Below are positions 28,297 to 37,775 of a stretch of DNA of 64,000 nucleotides, piece after piece. The DNA comes from Paenibacillus sp. JCM 10914. Lineage in GTDB: Bacteria > Bacillota > Bacilli > Paenibacillales > Paenibacillaceae. Under the pieces are notes generated by a model. The model worked only from the letters and a program-made list of their open reading frames with translations, searched no databases and was not told where the DNA came from. The stretch's first letter is position 1. Each line of letters begins with the position of its first letter. The position numbers were made by a program, and so were the translations under genes. Location of the stretch: contig NZ_BAZR01000016.1 in the NCBI RefSeq assembly GCF_001315105.1, positions 47,359-111,358 of the forward strand. Direction: 5' to 3'.

Positions 28297-31200
28297 GTGA
28301 AAAGACTATGGACTGCCTTGCTAGCAGCAGTACTATTAGTACCCTTGCTATTCCAAACACAGGCACAGGCGGCAGTAAACATCAGCGTCTTGATTGACGG
28401 CGTGAGATTAAATACTCCGCAAGCACCGATTATGATCCAGGGGCGTGTCATGCTGCCAATGAGGTCGATCTTTGAAGCGTTGGATGCTTCAGTCAAATGG
28501 AATCAAAAGACGCAAACCGTTACAGCCACGAAAGACGGAACGACGGTCATTCTTAAAATCAATGCCAAAACAGCTACAATCAACAACCAAACCGTGTCTC
28601 TGGACGTACCAGCTAAAAACCTGAAGGGCTACACGATGGTGCCTGTGCGCTTTGTCAGTGAAGCACTCGGCCAGAAAATCGGATGGAACTCCAAGACTAA
28701 GACGGTCACGGTTACTACCGTCGATCAGAACGTTGGCATCTCACCGGTTAGTTACGTAACCTTGCGTGACGTTGGCAATGCCGGAGATGGACGCGATCTG
28801 CAAGTCAGCTTCTCCAAATCCGTAACCGAGTCCTTGATCTCACATTATCGTGTCGTCATTGTAAAACAGTCCAAATCCTTAAATCTGTCGCAAGCCCAGC
28901 GCTTGTCTTCAGCGAATTACACAGCCGTGTACCCTACCGGAGGTGATCTGACCCAGACTCTCTCATCCACTACGAGAGATTCCGATAACGAACTTATCCG
29001 TGACAATCAGGCATACAAGGCATACGTGCTCGCAGTAGGCAAATCTGGCGGTGATTTTGCTTTATCCGCAGCATCCCCGTCGTTAACACTTACGAATACG
29101 AATGCTGTTAATGGCGCAACCAACGTAAAAGCAAGTGATGTCAGCGATTTCGGGGATGGACGCGACTTGTCCGTCAGCTTCACCCGTGCGCAAAATGAGA
29201 GCAATATTACGAACTACCGTGTCTTTGTTGTAAAAACGAAAGACATCGCTAATTTCAATCTGGCTGCAGCCCGTGCCGTACCAAGCCAGAACTACACAAC
29301 CGTGAACAAAACCAGCAATTCGAACACAACGCTGACAACAGCGCTAAGCTCGAGCGCACGTGATACGGGGAACGAGACAATTCGCAACGGAGTTGCATAT
29401 ACCGTGTTTGTCCTGGCGGTAAGCAATAACGAGAACGCGGTCGCCAGCAATCTGTCCAGCGCTTCCGCTTCCATTACGCTCAGTTCGGGAACAGCTACCG
29501 TTCCAATTATTACGCAAGTCGCCGATGTTAGTGACTACAACGACGGCCGCGATCTTCGCGTAAGCTTCAACAAGGTAGGGAACGAATCCAATATTCATTC
29601 TTACCGGATCTTCGTTGTGAAAGATAGCAATTACCACAACTTTGATTTGAACCGAGCAAACGGCATTTCCAGTTATAACTATACGCAAGTGAACAAAACC
29701 GGTAATAACATCAACAATTATACCTTGCCTTCCGGTGCCCGAGACGTAGATGGTGCAGCGATCCGTAACGGCGTGTACTACCGCGTATTCGTCATGGCGG
29801 TCTATAACGGTAACCAAAGCTACAATGTGTTGTCCGCTCCGTCGAATTCGATCATCCTGACATCCAGCTATAGCGTTGGTGCAGTCACCAACCTGTATGT
29901 AAATGACGTAGCCAATAATAATGACGGTCGTGATCTTCAGGTATCATTCAACCGTCCATCCGATCATACCAATATTAGCGCCTATCGCGTGTTTGTTGTG
30001 AAGTCATCGGATGCTTACTATTTCGATCTTAACAGAGCGAATGGTATTGGTAGCACCAACTATACGCAATTTACTAAAAACAATGATGTTACCTTCACCC
30101 GAACGCTGAACTCCGGGAGCCGTGACGTCAACGGAGATTTGATACGTAACAATACTGATTATCAAGTATTTGTAATGTCAGTGGCTAATAACAACTCGGG
30201 GAATAATGCGTTGTCGTACGGTGCGTCGATTAGGCTTACAGGCACTCAAATTGTGCAGCCGGTTTCGGGATTGTCGGCTCAAGATACCGCTGATTATGGT
30301 GATGGTAGAGATTTAAGAGTTACTTTCAATCGCACTACAGATGAATACTACCTTACTCATTATCGAGTGTTTGTTGTCAAAAACAATAAGAGCATAGATA
30401 TTAATGAAGCGAACAGAAATTCAAATTATACAATCGTTAATAAGAGCGGAAGTGTATTAACCCAGAATTTAGCATATAATGCAAAAGATACTGATGGCCA
30501 TGATATTGTCAATGGAGTCAACTACAGAGTTTACGTTTTAAGTGTAGGAAACAGTTATTCTGGCAGTACTAACGCTCTTTCTTCACCGTCAGCCAACGTA
30601 GTTCTAACTGGGATGACTGCAGTGGATAAAGCGTACAATGTTCGCGGGCTATTCATAGGGAATGATTTAAAAGTTACTTTTAACAAAGCAAACAACGAAA
30701 CAAATATTAAAGAGTATAGAATCTTTGCTGTACCGAAAAATGCTTCTCAGGATTTCAAAATTGATCTTGCAAACACGCTTACTTCCGACAAATATTTCAT
30801 TGTAACACCTACTGGCCAAAACCTTCTAGAAGGTTTAATAACCGGTGGTTCTCGGGATTCATCTGGTACACTCATTAGTAATCAAAATGAATATTACATC
30901 TATATCCTGTCCGTTCATCAAAACGATCACACGGGAAATAGTCTGTCCGAACCGTCGCCGTTAGTCCAGTTCATAGACACGTCCGTCACTGCCCCTTCAT
31001 CCGTTTATGCAGGATTTGAAAATGGTAGCAGTGACATTATTGTCCGGTTTACAACTGCAAAAGCAGGCGAATATCGTATTATGGCCGTTCCAAGCAATGA
31101 AACCAACTTCAATCTAGCGGCTGCTAATACCGTAACCGATCCAACTCGTTATATTAAAGTGAATACAACCAACACCCAACAAGTTGAACAAACATTTAAT

Positions 31201-31773
31201 ACAACTTCGTTAGACACTAAAGGTAATGCTATTGCTGTCAATCAATCATACAACATCTATGTACTCGCCGTTTCAAGTGGTGGTGCAAACGAATTATCAT
31301 CAGCGGCACCAGTCACCGTTCCCAATCCCGGCCAAACAACAGGAGTCACTTCCAAGCTGGAACAAGGAAATGTCGAAGTTGCCTTCAACAAGGCTCCGGA
31401 CAGCAGCGTGACCGCTTATCGTGTGTTCTTCGTAGCTAAAGAAGATGCTAGTAAATTCAACTTCGAAAAGGCCTCAAAGGCAGCAGCGGATGAGAAACTT
31501 ACCGTATCTTCAAGCGATAGATCGATCACTAGAACGGGTAAAGGCAACAATACCTTTACAAAAACGTTCGAGATCCCAACCAAGGACGCAAACGATAAAG
31601 AGATCGTTGAGAAAAAAGAATATGCGGTGTTTGTCCTTTCTCTCAAGAACAAGTCACAAGCCCAAAAAAACCGCTCCGCCGCACCTGCTTATGAAGCAGT
31701 CGCCTTGTCTTCCCCGTCTGAAGTGTACGTGGTATTGAAGCCGGAGACCATCCCAACGACTCCAACAAACTAG
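28297..31773 (+). CDS. Secreted protein: copper-amine-oxidase-N stalk domain plus eight ~120-aa repeats
   Basis: 1158 aa. A signal peptide (residues 1-26, cleavage near AQAAV) is followed by a copper_amine_oxidase_N stalk domain (about 28-145; VMLPMRSIFEALDASVKW and MVPVRFVSEALGQKIGW). From about 150 to the end there are eight diverged repeats of 115-125 aa. Each begins with a GDGRDL-type turn and SF, then YRVFVVK, and ends with VFVLAV plus ALS-P. Repeats 1-5 keep GRDL; 6-8 lose it. The layout suggests Ig/Fn3-like beta domains, inferred from spacing. No anchor is visible at the C-terminus, and there is no catalytic domain. Start GTG at 28297 after AGGAGG. Repeats from about 30240 to 31300 are more AT-rich in codon use than the earlier ones. 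Confidence 0.85.
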   Translation: MKRLWTALLAAVLLVPLLFQTQAQAAVNISVLIDGVRLNTPQAPIMIQGRVMLPMRSIFEALDASVKWNQKTQTVTATKDGTTVILKINAKTATINNQTVSLDVPAKNLKGYTMVPVRFVSEALGQKIGWNSKTKTVTVTTVDQNVGISPVSYVTLRDVGNAGDGRDLQVSFSKSVTESLISHYRVVIVKQSKSLNLSQAQRLSSANYTAVYPTGGDLTQTLSSTTRDSDNELIRDNQAYKAYVLAVGKSGGDFALSAASPSLTLTNTNAVNGATNVKASDVSDFGDGRDLSVSFTRAQNESNITNYRVFVVKTKDIANFNLAAARAVPSQNYTTVNKTSNSNTTLTTALSSSARDTGNETIRNGVAYTVFVLAVSNNENAVASNLSSASASITLSSGTATVPIITQVADVSDYNDGRDLRVSFNKVGNESNIHSYRIFVVKDSNYHNFDLNRANGISSYNYTQVNKTGNNINNYTLPSGARDVDGAAIRNGVYYRVFVMAVYNGNQSYNVLSAPSNSIILTSSYSVGAVTNLYVNDVANNNDGRDLQVSFNRPSDHTNISAYRVFVVKSSDAYYFDLNRANGIGSTNYTQFTKNNDVTFTRTLNSGSRDVNGDLIRNNTDYQVFVMSVANNNSGNNALSYGASIRLTGTQIVQPVSGLSAQDTADYGDGRDLRVTFNRTTDEYYLTHYRVFVVKNNKSIDINEANRNSNYTIVNKSGSVLTQNLAYNAKDTDGHDIVNGVNYRVYVLSVGNSYSGSTNALSSPSANVVLTGMTAVDKAYNVRGLFIGNDLKVTFNKANNETNIKEYRIFAVPKNASQDFKIDLANTLTSDKYFIVTPTGQNLLEGLITGGSRDSSGTLISNQNEYYIYILSVHQNDHTGNSLSEPSPLVQFIDTSVTAPSSVYAGFENGSSDIIVRFTTAKAGEYRIMAVPSNETNFNLAAANTVTDPTRYIKVNTTNTQQVEQTFNTTSLDTKGNAIAVNQSYNIYVLAVSSGGANELSSAAPVTVPNPGQTTGVTSKLEQGNVEVAFNKAPDSSVTAYRVFFVAKEDASKFNFEKASKAAADEKLTVSSSDRSITRTGKGNNTFTKTFEIPTKDANDKEIVEKKEYAVFVLSLKNKSQAQKNRSAAPAYEAVALSSPSEVYVVLKPETIPTTPTN

Positions 31774-31797
31774 TCGTTGTAACTCGCTAATTACAAA

Positions 31798-31833
31798 AGA
31801 AGCTGTTCCCAGGATCACCAGGGAACAGCTTCT
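31798..31833 (+). terminator. Terminator of the stalk-repeat gene
   Basis: Perfect 13-bp stem AGAAGCTGTTCCC / GGGAACAGCTTCT, then TCTCTTTT. Confidence 0.85.
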
Positions 31834-31924
31834 TCTCTTTTACTTCCCCACCTCTAATTTCCACATGAAATCACCTTCAATTATACTGGTATTTACAAAT
31901 GGAAAAATATGATAATTTATATTT

Positions 31925-31938
31925 AGAAAGCGCTTTCA
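31925..31938 (+). promoter_or_regulatory. cre site (CcpA box) upstream of the GH5 cellulase
   Basis: AGAAAGCGCTTTCA contains the perfect palindrome GAAAGCGCTTTC and fits the CcpA consensus except for the first base. It lies about 150 bp upstream of the cellulase start and predicts glucose repression. Confidence 0.75.
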
Positions 31939-32087
31939 ATAATGTTAATGTTCCCGGGAGGTGATAACCCTCAAAACAACAGCAGCCAGCAGCCCACGCA
32001 CAACAGATCCGCTTGAATCATCACTAATACATCTGCTCTTGAGGAAGGCATGTTGCTACACCATTACCGATCACAAAGGAGATGCGA

Positions 32088-33806
32088 ATGATAACTTTGA
32101 AGAAGCACACCCTATTATCCTTGACTCTAATTACTGCTATGCTGTTCTCCCTGCTACCAGCGTTTGCAACGGCGGCTGAAGCCAACAGTCCCGCCCTGCT
32201 TAGCAGCGGACCGCAAGCCTATGTGAATGATATGCAGCCGGGCTGGAATCTCGGTAACAGCCTGGATGCCGTTGGCTCGGACGAGACGGCCTGGGGTAAT
32301 CCGCGCGTAACCCGAGCTCTGATTCAACAGATTGCAGCGCAAGGCTACAAGAGCATCCGTATTCCGGTAACCTGGGATTATCATATCGGGGGTGCGCCGA
32401 ATTACACGATCAACGCCGCTTATATGAATCGCGTGCAGGAAGTCGTGGATTGGGCGCTGGAAGCCAATCTATACGTTATGCTCAACGTGCATCACGATTC
32501 CTGGATCTGGATCAGCCATATGGAGTACAACCGCAACGTCGTGCTGCCGAAGTACAATGCGATCTGGACTCAAATTGCCAACCGCTTCAAGAACCATTCC
32601 CACAAGTTGATGTTTGAGAGCGTGAACGAGCCGCGCTTCAGCGATGGCGGCACTACGAATGAGACCAAGGAATTTCAGATGCTGGACGAACTCAACGTCT
32701 CATTCCATCAAATCGTCCGCAATTCAGGCGGTTTGAACGGAACCCGTCCGCTGGTACTCTCTACCCTGCACGCCTCACCGACGCAAGAGCGAATGAATGA
32801 GCTGTACCACACCATGACCAAGCTTAACGATTCCAATCTGATCGCCACCGTGCATTATTACGGTTTCTGGCCATTCAGCGTGAACATTGCCGGTTATACC
32901 CGCTTCGAGCAAGATACGCGCAATGATATCCACCAAACCTTCGATAACGTGTACAACACGTTTATTGCCCGAGGAATCCCTGTCATTCTGGGCGAATACG
33001 GCCTGCTCGGCTTTGACCAGAATACAGGCGTCATCGAACAAGGAGAGAAACTGAAATTCTTCGAATACCTGACCTACTATTTGAAGCTGAAAAATATTAC
33101 CCATATGCTGTGGGACAACGGGCAGCACTTTAACCGTAACGCTATGACATGGAGCGATCCGGAGCTGTTCAACATCATGAGAGTCGGATGGAGCGGACGA
33201 TCCGCTACCGCGGATACCGATCTGGTGTTCATCAGAAAAGGGGCTGCGGTGCAAGACAAAACGATTCCGCTCAGCCTGAACGGCAACACCTTCTCGGAAT
33301 TAAGACATAACGGGCAGCTGTTGATATCCGGTCAAGATTATGTGCTGAACGGTAACGGAAGCTCCATCACGTTAAAATCGAGCCTGCTCAGCAGACTAAC
33401 CGCATCCGGTCCATTCGGAGTGCGCGCACAGCTTGCAGCCAAGTTCAACCGCGGCGCTGACTGGAATTTCCGCGTCGTTTACAGCGACAAGCCTGTGCTG
33501 GGCAATGCACAGGGAACGACGAATGCGTTCAGCATCCCCGCAACCTTCAATGGCGATCAATTGGCAACCATGGAAGCCGTGTATGCAACAGGGGGCAACG
33601 CAGGTCCGCAAGACTGGACCTCCTTCAAGGAATTCGGGTATACGTTCTCCCCTTCCTATAACAGCAACGAAATTAAGCTGCTGCCTAACTTCTTCAATGA
33701 GGTGCGTAACGGTGAGGTCATCCTGAAATTCCACTTCTGGAGTGGTGAGATCATTACTTACCGTATTACGAAGAATGGCGGCAACGTGACGGGGATTGCC
33801 TCATAA
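32088..33806 (+). CDS. Secreted GH5 endo-beta-1,4-glucanase with X2 and CBM46-like modules
   Basis: Extracellular cleavage of beta-1,4-glucans, possibly xyloglucan. About 572 aa. A signal peptide ends near AFATAAEA. The catalytic barrel (about 30-370) has GWNLGNSLDA, the acid/base in FESVNEPRF and the nucleophile in PVILGEYGLLG. An X2-type Ig module follows (about 385-465; IPLSLNGNTFSELRHNGQLL, the DYVLNG turn), then a C-terminal beta module like CBM46 (about 470-572) ending ILKFHFWSGEIITYRI. The same GH5_4-Ig-CBM46 order is known in Bacillus Cel5B enzymes. The ATG at 32088 sits six bases after AAAGGAG; the ATG at 32082 is too close. Regulated by the cre site upstream. Confidence 0.92.
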   Translation: MITLKKHTLLSLTLITAMLFSLLPAFATAAEANSPALLSSGPQAYVNDMQPGWNLGNSLDAVGSDETAWGNPRVTRALIQQIAAQGYKSIRIPVTWDYHIGGAPNYTINAAYMNRVQEVVDWALEANLYVMLNVHHDSWIWISHMEYNRNVVLPKYNAIWTQIANRFKNHSHKLMFESVNEPRFSDGGTTNETKEFQMLDELNVSFHQIVRNSGGLNGTRPLVLSTLHASPTQERMNELYHTMTKLNDSNLIATVHYYGFWPFSVNIAGYTRFEQDTRNDIHQTFDNVYNTFIARGIPVILGEYGLLGFDQNTGVIEQGEKLKFFEYLTYYLKLKNITHMLWDNGQHFNRNAMTWSDPELFNIMRVGWSGRSATADTDLVFIRKGAAVQDKTIPLSLNGNTFSELRHNGQLLISGQDYVLNGNGSSITLKSSLLSRLTASGPFGVRAQLAAKFNRGADWNFRVVYSDKPVLGNAQGTTNAFSIPATFNGDQLATMEAVYATGGNAGPQDWTSFKEFGYTFSPSYNSNEIKLLPNFFNEVRNGEVILKFHFWSGEIITYRITKNGGNVTGIAS

Positions 33807-33815
33807 CATCCATAG

Positions 33816-33847
33816 AAAAGATCGGTACCACGTTGTACCGATCTTTT
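33816..33847 (+). terminator. Terminator of the cellulase gene
   Basis: Stem AAAAGATCGGTAC / GTACCGATCTTTT with a 6-nt loop and a T7 tract, 10 bp past the stop. Confidence 0.88.
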
Positions 33848-33912
33848 TTTGTATACACACCAGCCCAGTTCCTTCATACAATAGTCTATAAAACGATTAA
33901 GGAGTGAACAGA

Positions 33913-34359
33913 TTGACTTATTATCAACCATATGGTTACTTCAGATCGGATGCAAATATCCTATCTGACCTTGCAACTGCCATCAACGGAGAGTATACGG
34001 CTATTCAATGCTACGAGCAATTAGCAGCCATGGCGCCAAATGCCACCGTCCGAGATCAGATCCTTGAAATCCGGAAAGATGAAATCAAGCATTATCAGAC
34101 CTTTACTCATCTATACCATACGCTTAGCGGTCAACAACCACAGCCCACACTCAACGAAAATTGCCCGAAAGATTACAGTACGGGTGTCGAATTTTCATTC
34201 AAGGATGAACAGCATACCACAGATTTCTACCTTGAAGTATATGACAGAGCGACAGACCCCATCGTCAAAGAAGCTTTCCGGCGTGCAGCCGCCGACGAGC
34301 AACAGCACGCCGTCTGGTTTTTATATTTCATGCAGAAGGAGCAACAACAGCTCAAGTAA
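33913..34359 (+). CDS. Ferritin-like domain protein (YhjR-like)
   Basis: 148-aa four-helix protein. Metal-ligand pattern of the ferritin/rubrerythrin class is visible: NGEYTAIQCYEQLA, then RKDEIKHYQTFTHLYH and later AADEQQHAVWFLYF (E-x2-H pairs). The start is the TTG at 33913, eight bases after AAGGAG; a GTG at 33904 is inside that site. Similar small ferritin-like proteins in Bacilli are associated with spores, but no such link is seen here. The stop codon lies in a 26-bp palindrome shared with the convergent kinase gene. Confidence 0.82.
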   Translation: MTYYQPYGYFRSDANILSDLATAINGEYTAIQCYEQLAAMAPNATVRDQILEIRKDEIKHYQTFTHLYHTLSGQQPQPTLNENCPKDYSTGVEFSFKDEQHTTDFYLEVYDRATDPIVKEAFRRAAADEQQHAVWFLYFMQKEQQQLK

Positions 34360-34372
34360 TTACTTGAGCTGT
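34347..34372. terminator. Perfect 26-bp palindrome at convergent gene ends
   Basis: A perfect inverted repeat with no loop spans the last three codons and stop of both the ferritin-like gene (plus) and the hybrid kinase gene (minus). The centre is at 34359/34360. No T-tract follows on either side, so it is an atypical terminator if it is one. Confidence 0.6.
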
Positions 34373-36288
34373 GTCGGATTGGACGGTGAGCTACATACGT
34401 TCAAATATTGGCGAATGATCGTCGAGATAACCTGAATACTGACCGGTTTACTGACGTATTCATCCAAGCCCAGTCCTAGATATTTTTCCCGGTCACCTTT
34501 AATCGCGTGTGCCGTTACCGCCGCAACAAAAGGGAGCTGGATTCCGTTAGATAAGGCATGATCCTTAATGATTCGGGCCGCTTCCAAACCATCCATGAAC
34601 GGCATCGAAATATCCATAAATATGAGATCATACGGATACCGTTTGTACGCCTCCACGGCTGCGACCCCGCTCGCGACGACCGTTGAGTTATACCCGAGCT
34701 TCTGCAGCATTTTCTTCAGCACCATCTGATTCACTTCGTTATCTTCGGCGATCAGAATCCTGAGTTCTTCGCCCAATCGTTCAGCTTCCGCCTGCGTTTC
34801 TTCCTGCCTGTTAGGGTCAGCAGAATGAAGCGGAAATTCTACTGTAAACTCAAAAACCGATCCACCCTCATACGGTTTATAGCAAATGTCACCGCCCATT
34901 AACTGTACTAGCTTTTTGCAGATCGCCAGCCCCAGTCCCGTGCCTTCCACTTGACGTGTCAAAGAATGATCCACCTGATAGAACGGCTCAAACAAGCGTT
35001 CTACTAGTTCAGGCGGCACCCCAATGCCCGTGTCTCGAACAGCGAATTTTACAAGCACCGAATCCGTAGATGGAGAGGCACAGTCAACGGTGACCGAAAT
35101 TGCACCATCTGGTGTAAATTTAACGGCATTGCTCAGCAGGTTCATTAAGATTTGTCTTAACTTAGTGACGTCCCCTATAACCTGATCCGGTACGTCTGGA
35201 GCAACAGATGTCGTAATCTCAATATTTTTATCCAATGCTCTAGGAAGAATGAGATGAAGTGTTTCGGATATTACCTCTCTTAAACCGAGGGGTTCCATCA
35301 TCAGTTCCGTTCGACCCGATTCGATCTTGGAGAAATCCAATATATCATTAATAATATTGAGCAGGGTGGTCCCGCTTTGCTTAATGATTTGCACATAATT
35401 CTGTTGTTCTTCATCCAGGTCTGTTTCCATCATAAGATCCGTCATCCCGATCACGCCATTCATCGGGGTGCGAATTTCATGGCTCATGATCGCCAGGAAC
35501 TCGCTCTTGGCTTTGTTCGTCTTCTCCGCCGCTTCCTTCTCGATCATCAACCGCTTCTGTAGTGTCATATCCTTGGCGATAAGATAGAATCCAACGTACT
35601 CTCCGTGGATGATAATAGGAGCCAGCGTCGCCAGTACCTCAACTACTCGCCCATTCTTGTGACGGACGTGCTGGATCGCTCTTTCAACTGCAGCATAATC
35701 CGTTAGATTTGATAGTATATTCGATAGATTTTTTTCCCCAATTAGATGGGCAATGCTCGTTCCAATCAAATCCTGAATCGTGTAACCGGAAAGTTGCTCT
35801 GCCATCTGGTTTCCATTTATAATGACGCCTTCCAAAGTAAACGAAATAATGGCATCATGGTTATACTTCTTGAGCGAGGTATAACGTTCAATACTTACTT
35901 GAAGCTTCTGCTCAGCTACCTTGCTGTCCGTAATATCAACCATTTGCGAGATAAAAAAGAGCGGTGTATGGTCCGTTTCGTCACGAACCAACGAGACGTG
36001 AATCGATGCCCATATTTGATGCCCGGCCTTATGAACGTATTGCTTCTCTACCGCCAAGTTCATCGCCGTTTCATCCAGGGAGAGCTGCTCATCGATACCA
36101 TCGGGATAAATATAGTTCGTAGCCGGCTGCTGCATTAACTCAGCTTCGGTAAACCCCAACATATTGCATGCTGCCGGATTTACGCTGATCCATTTTCCGT
36201 CCGTCGTCACCAAGGCAATGCCAATCGGAGCGCTTTTGTATACATGTTCAAACAATGCCTGTTGGCTAAATATGCTGATATCACTCAT
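34360..36288 (-). CDS. PAS-domain hybrid sensor histidine kinase/response regulator
   Basis: About 642 aa, no membrane segment, so a cytosolic sensor. Two PAS domains (about 12-125 and 130-250; SVNPAACNMLGFTEAEL and INGNQMAEQLSGYTIQDLIG). HisKA box MSHEIRTPMNGVIGMTDLM near 270. HATPase has the N-box NLLSNAVKFT, DTGIGVPPE and GTGLGLAICKKL. C-terminal receiver (about 515-635) with ILIAEDNEVNQMVL and phosphoacceptor IFMDISMPFMDG. A start at the ATG at 36288 has GGGAGG eight bases upstream; the GTG at 36297 overlaps it. The hybrid layout implies relay to a separate Hpt protein, none of which is nearby. Confidence 0.92.
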   Translation of the reverse strand: MSDISIFSQQALFEHVYKSAPIGIALVTTDGKWISVNPAACNMLGFTEAELMQQPATNYIYPDGIDEQLSLDETAMNLAVEKQYVHKAGHQIWASIHVSLVRDETDHTPLFFISQMVDITDSKVAEQKLQVSIERYTSLKKYNHDAIISFTLEGVIINGNQMAEQLSGYTIQDLIGTSIAHLIGEKNLSNILSNLTDYAAVERAIQHVRHKNGRVVEVLATLAPIIIHGEYVGFYLIAKDMTLQKRLMIEKEAAEKTNKAKSEFLAIMSHEIRTPMNGVIGMTDLMMETDLDEEQQNYVQIIKQSGTTLLNIINDILDFSKIESGRTELMMEPLGLREVISETLHLILPRALDKNIEITTSVAPDVPDQVIGDVTKLRQILMNLLSNAVKFTPDGAISVTVDCASPSTDSVLVKFAVRDTGIGVPPELVERLFEPFYQVDHSLTRQVEGTGLGLAICKKLVQLMGGDICYKPYEGGSVFEFTVEFPLHSADPNRQEETQAEAERLGEELRILIAEDNEVNQMVLKKMLQKLGYNSTVVASGVAAVEAYKRYPYDLIFMDISMPFMDGLEAARIIKDHALSNGIQLPFVAAVTAHAIKGDREKYLGLGLDEYVSKPVSIQVISTIIRQYLNVCSSPSNPTQLK

Positions 36289-36367
36289 ACTTTGCACCTC
36301 CCGCTAACCATGATTATACATTAAACCGGTAGAATGGGGTGCTTATATTTCAGAGCGGGCTTATAGC

Positions 36368-37114
36368 CTACCAAGCAATCTGTTCACGTTCACGGAAAAA
36401 TCCGCCGCTGATTCCTGCCTCATCGAGCGTTGCCAGCCATACCGCAGTGTCGGCTCCTTCCGCAACCGTCAAGGGCGCGTCTTGACCGCCCATATCCGTC
36501 CGCACACGGCCCGGGCAAACGGCATTCACCTTGATTCCCGTCCCGGTGACTTCCTCCGATACCATACAAGTCAGGGCATTCAACATCGTTTTGGAGATGC
36601 GATAGGCCGATGACGTTCCACCGATTCCGAGGTCCATCGTTCCATCCATGATTTCGAATGCGCCGAGGCCAGATGAAATATTCACGATCCGTCCGTACTG
36701 GTTCATCTTCATTAAAGGTACGCAAGCCTGCGTCATTCGCAGCGCTCCATAGAAGTTGACCTCCAGAGTTTCCTTCATGATCGTTTCTTCTACATCCAGC
36801 ACCGAAACTCCTTGATCCAATATGATTCCAGCATTATTCACAAGTACGTCCAATCGTCCATACTGCTGTTGAATATGCTTCACTAAGCGCGCCACATCGC
36901 CTAGCTGCCTCATATCCGCTGCTTGCATGGCAACACGCAGTCCAGCGGCCTGCAGATCCTCCACTGTCCGATATCCTCTGCCTTCATCCCGCGACGTGAT
37001 GATCACCTGAAGTCCTCTTATAGCCAGTTGCCGTGCAATCTCCTTGCCAATCCCACGATTCCCACCCGTGACTAAGGCAACCCTTCCATGATTGGTTTCA
37101 TTTGCCTTACTCAT
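36368..37114 (-). CDS. Short-chain dehydrogenase/reductase
   Basis: 248-aa classical SDR. Cofactor motif TGGNRGIG near the N-terminus, LVNNAG, and the catalytic triad with IVNISSG and YRISK. The Arg in SRDEGRG after beta-2 suggests NADPH preference. Start ATG at 37114 overlaps the MerR stop (ATGA), so the two genes are translationally coupled; the open frame further upstream is a shadow. Its substrate is unknown; control by the coupled MerR regulator is likely. Confidence 0.9.
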   Translation of the reverse strand: MSKANETNHGRVALVTGGNRGIGKEIARQLAIRGLQVIITSRDEGRGYRTVEDLQAAGLRVAMQAADMRQLGDVARLVKHIQQQYGRLDVLVNNAGIILDQGVSVLDVEETIMKETLEVNFYGALRMTQACVPLMKMNQYGRIVNISSGLGAFEIMDGTMDLGIGGTSSAYRISKTMLNALTCMVSEEVTGTGIKVNAVCPGRVRTDMGGQDAPLTVAEGADTAVWLATLDEAGISGGFFREREQIAW

Positions 37115-37488
37115 TTTTGTTCCACTCCCTGATCCAAAATAGCTTTCCAATTCTTGATACTCTGTTCCAGATGAGATTCTGCCTCTTGCAACATCGTGAT
37201 CTGCTGCCGTGTTTCGGCCAGCTTTCGCGTACCAAGCTCAATTGCATTCGGCAAACAATCCACTTTGATGTTACGATCAAACGCACACTCCATAAAGCTT
37301 AGAATTTCGCTTACCGACAACCCGAGGTTAAAATACATCTGGATTATACGAACCCGCTCGATATCCGTTTCTTCATAATTTCGATAACCGTTCTCGGACC
37401 GAGTCGGTTGAAGCAACTGCTTCTCCTCGTAATATCGAAGGGAGCGCAAGCTTACACCTGTTATATGGGATAGCTCGTTGATTAACAT
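37111..37488 (-). CDS. MerR-family transcriptional regulator upstream of the SDR gene
   Basis: 125 aa. N-terminal winged HTH (INELSHITGVSLRSLRYYEEKQLL, in two parts), a coiled-coil dimerisation helix, and a short C-terminus. Two Cys (in FMECAFDR and KVDCLPN) sit where redox- or metal-sensing MerR proteins carry ligands; whether they act so is not known. RBS AAAGGAG upstream. The promoter at 37521-37551 has the classic long MerR spacer, so autoregulation is expected. Confidence 0.9.
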   Translation of the reverse strand: MLINELSHITGVSLRSLRYYEEKQLLQPTRSENGYRNYEETDIERVRIIQMYFNLGLSVSEILSFMECAFDRNIKVDCLPNAIELGTRKLAETRQQITMLQEAESHLEQSIKNWKAILDQGVEQK

Positions 37489-37520
37489 TGTGTGCTTCTC
37501 CTTTATACCTTCTTAGTCGC

Positions 37521-37551
37521 ATTGTAAACCATCACATCATGTGAAGGTCAA
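37521..37551 (-). promoter_or_regulatory. MerR-type promoter with 19-bp spacer and dyad operator
   Basis: Minus strand: -35 TTGACC (37546-37551), 19-bp spacer, -10 TACAAT (37521-37526). An imperfect dyad (37528-37548) fills the spacer. This is the arrangement MerR regulators untwist to activate transcription. Confidence 0.75.
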
Positions 37552-37596
37552 CTACGACCTCCCAATCAAGACTTTCAATTATTTACCAAGTAATGG

Positions 37597-37625
37597 TTTA
37601 CAAGGGAATTTACGTATGCTAGACT
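37597..37625 (+). promoter_or_regulatory. Candidate sigma-A promoter of the lpxCDA cassette
   Basis: TTTACA (37597-37602), 17-bp spacer, TAGACT (37620-37625), about 150 bp upstream of the lpxC start. No other strong match lies nearer. Confidence 0.5.
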
Positions 37626-37775
37626 CTTCCCTGAATGACGTCAAACCAGTAGTTGAAAGACTTAAAACAAGAGTGAATAGACCTAAATCACACCGTATTG
37701 CGAGAGAGTTTTAATATGATCTTCATAGTTATATATCACTCAATCGAGAGCACTTAGAACAGAGGGGAGTTTGGA

